Source: an uncultured Candidatus Saccharibacteria bacterium (GTDB taxonomy: Bacteria > Patescibacteriota > Saccharimonadia > Saccharimonadales > UBA4665). From it: a DNA stretch of 5,126 bases. The notes under the pieces were generated by a model that saw only the letters and a list, made by a program, of their open reading frames with translations, was not told the origin of the DNA and did no database searches. Positions within the stretch are counted from its first letter, which is position 1; every line of letters starts with the position of its first letter. Where the stretch lies: assembly GCA_937988795.1 (NCBI GenBank), contig CALKHY010000168.1, positions 1 to 5,126 on the forward strand. The letters are read 5' to 3'. Made by a program: the position numbers and the translations under genes. Positions 4,699-5,126 of the stretch are shown here, one piece after another.

Positions 4699-4745
4699 GG
4701 TTACTCTCCTTCTGTGGTGCTAGCGGCCTAAAGCCTCCCACTCTG
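4699..4745 (-). other. 47-nt spacer with the rplA ribosome-binding site
   Basis: Separates the 86-aa ORF from rplA. It holds AAGGAG 7 bases before the rplA ATG. A few complementary bases occur upstream of it (GGC and GCC in the run GGCTTTAGGCC on the - strand), but too little to call an L1-binding regulatory structure. Confidence 0.4.
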
Positions 4746-5006
4746 TTAGCTGTTTGATTCTGATGTGTCAGGCGTTTGCTGTTCTGGTTGCCCTAATTGT
4801 GTCTCCAACGCCTCAAGTCTACGTCTGGCATCGCGTTCTGTTGCGTTAATTGCTTCGTCCGGGGTGACCCCATTAGTAACTAAATTGAGCTCACGTTGAT
4901 CATATGCTTGTCTTAGCGCAGCTGCTATACAACTAATGGCGGCAGCCCTTTGCTCGTCGGAAAACGTGCTTCCTGTCCCCTCTGACGGTGTTGGTAGCTC
5001 AGACAT
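4746..5006 (-). CDS. Unrecognised 86-aa ORF between rplK and rplA
   Basis: I do not recognise this protein. It is soluble-looking, with no signal peptide or membrane helix. Residues 1-15 are a polar Ser/Thr/Pro/Gly head, 16-40 a probable amphipathic helix (SDEQRAAAISCIAAALRQAY), 41-50 a linker, 48-72 a second charged helix (DEAINATERDARRRLEALET), and 73-86 a polar Gln/Pro/Ser tail. This could form a helical hairpin. The ATG is 4 nt beyond the rplK stop and its GAGGG ribosome site lies inside the last codons of rplK, so it is co-transcribed and translationally coupled with ribosomal genes. Its codon use is more A/T-rich and less biased than that of rplA, which suggests a late insertion or low expression. 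A ribosome-linked or regulatory role is only inferred from position. Confidence 0.8.
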   Translation of the reverse strand: MSELPTPSEGTGSTFSDEQRAAAISCIAAALRQAYDQRELNLVTNGVTPDEAINATERDARRRLEALETQLGQPEQQTPDTSESNS

Positions 5007-5010
5007 TGGC

Positions 5011-5126
5011 TTAACCCTCGATTACAACACCCATGCTGCGGGCGGTGCCGGCGACCATCTTCTTGACAGCTTCGATGTCGTCAGTGTTCATGTCGGCGGC
5101 CTTTTCTTCGGCAATCTTGGTGAGCT
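5011..5126 (-). CDS. rplK: 50S ribosomal protein L11 (uL11), C-terminal end, cut by window edge
   Basis: Only the last 38 codons are inside the window. The translation begins [20 protein letters not shown] and ends [10 protein letters not shown] before TAA. This matches the C-terminal rRNA-binding domain of L11, where the KIAExKxxDLN(A/T)xxxExAxxxVxGTARSMGI pattern is strongly conserved. L11 forms the base of the L7/L12 stalk and the GTPase-associated centre. The N-terminal domain, the promoter and any leader regulation lie beyond base 5126. The usual next gene is rplA; here an 86-aa ORF intervenes. Confidence 0.95.
   Translation of the reverse strand, partial: LTKIAEEKAADMNTDDIEAVKKMVAGTARSMGVVIEG

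Noticed and set aside
3899..4723. Long open frame on the + strand opposite rplA
   Set aside because: It is an antisense shadow of rplA: no ribosome site, Ser/Leu-rich translation typical of reversed Ala/Lys/Glu codons, and the other strand gives clear L1.

Overview
The window looks like a chromosomal segment from a small-genome bacterium, probably of the Candidate Phyla Radiation/Patescibacteria and possibly Saccharibacteria. This placement is inferred from gene style: lone short transcription units, several unrecognised small proteins, and a ribosomal L11-L1 region with an extra ORF and an L1 that carries a long charged N-terminal tail. It is not based on a database match. The standard stop codons work throughout. 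No CDS contains an in-frame TGA, which argues against the UGA-glycine code of Gracilibacteria and SR1. No CRISPR array, rRNA or tRNA gene is visible.

Left part (1-1680, + strand): an edge region of uncertain content is followed by thyA (thymidylate synthase), which has a perfect TATAAT hexamer placed as if its mRNA were leaderless. Directly after thyA is a 102-bp inverted-repeat element bounded by a perfect 8-bp direct repeat (AGAAAATA), which looks like a small non-autonomous transposable element (MITE). A strong-looking promoter starts 3 bp beyond it and drives an unrecognised 173-aa protein with a C-terminal membrane segment.

Middle part (1680-3727, - strand): reading leftward there are two transcription units. 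The first has its own promoter and encodes a proline-rich, C-terminally membrane-anchored protein of 181 aa. The second has its own promoter and encodes a very acidic 37-aa microprotein, followed 12 nt later by a GT4-type glycosyltransferase with no Shine-Dalgarno of its own. The glycosyltransferase converges on the 173-aa gene with only 14 bp between the stops.

Right part (3715-5126, - strand): the end of the rplK-rplA ribosomal operon, in the order rplK (L11, cut by the window edge), an unrecognised 86-aa ORF, then rplA (L1), closed by a clear intrinsic terminator. The small ORF between two normally adjacent ribosomal genes, the thyA active-site substitutions, the MITE-like element and the microprotein are the most interesting points. 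I do not see a defence system, prophage or complete mobile system here.
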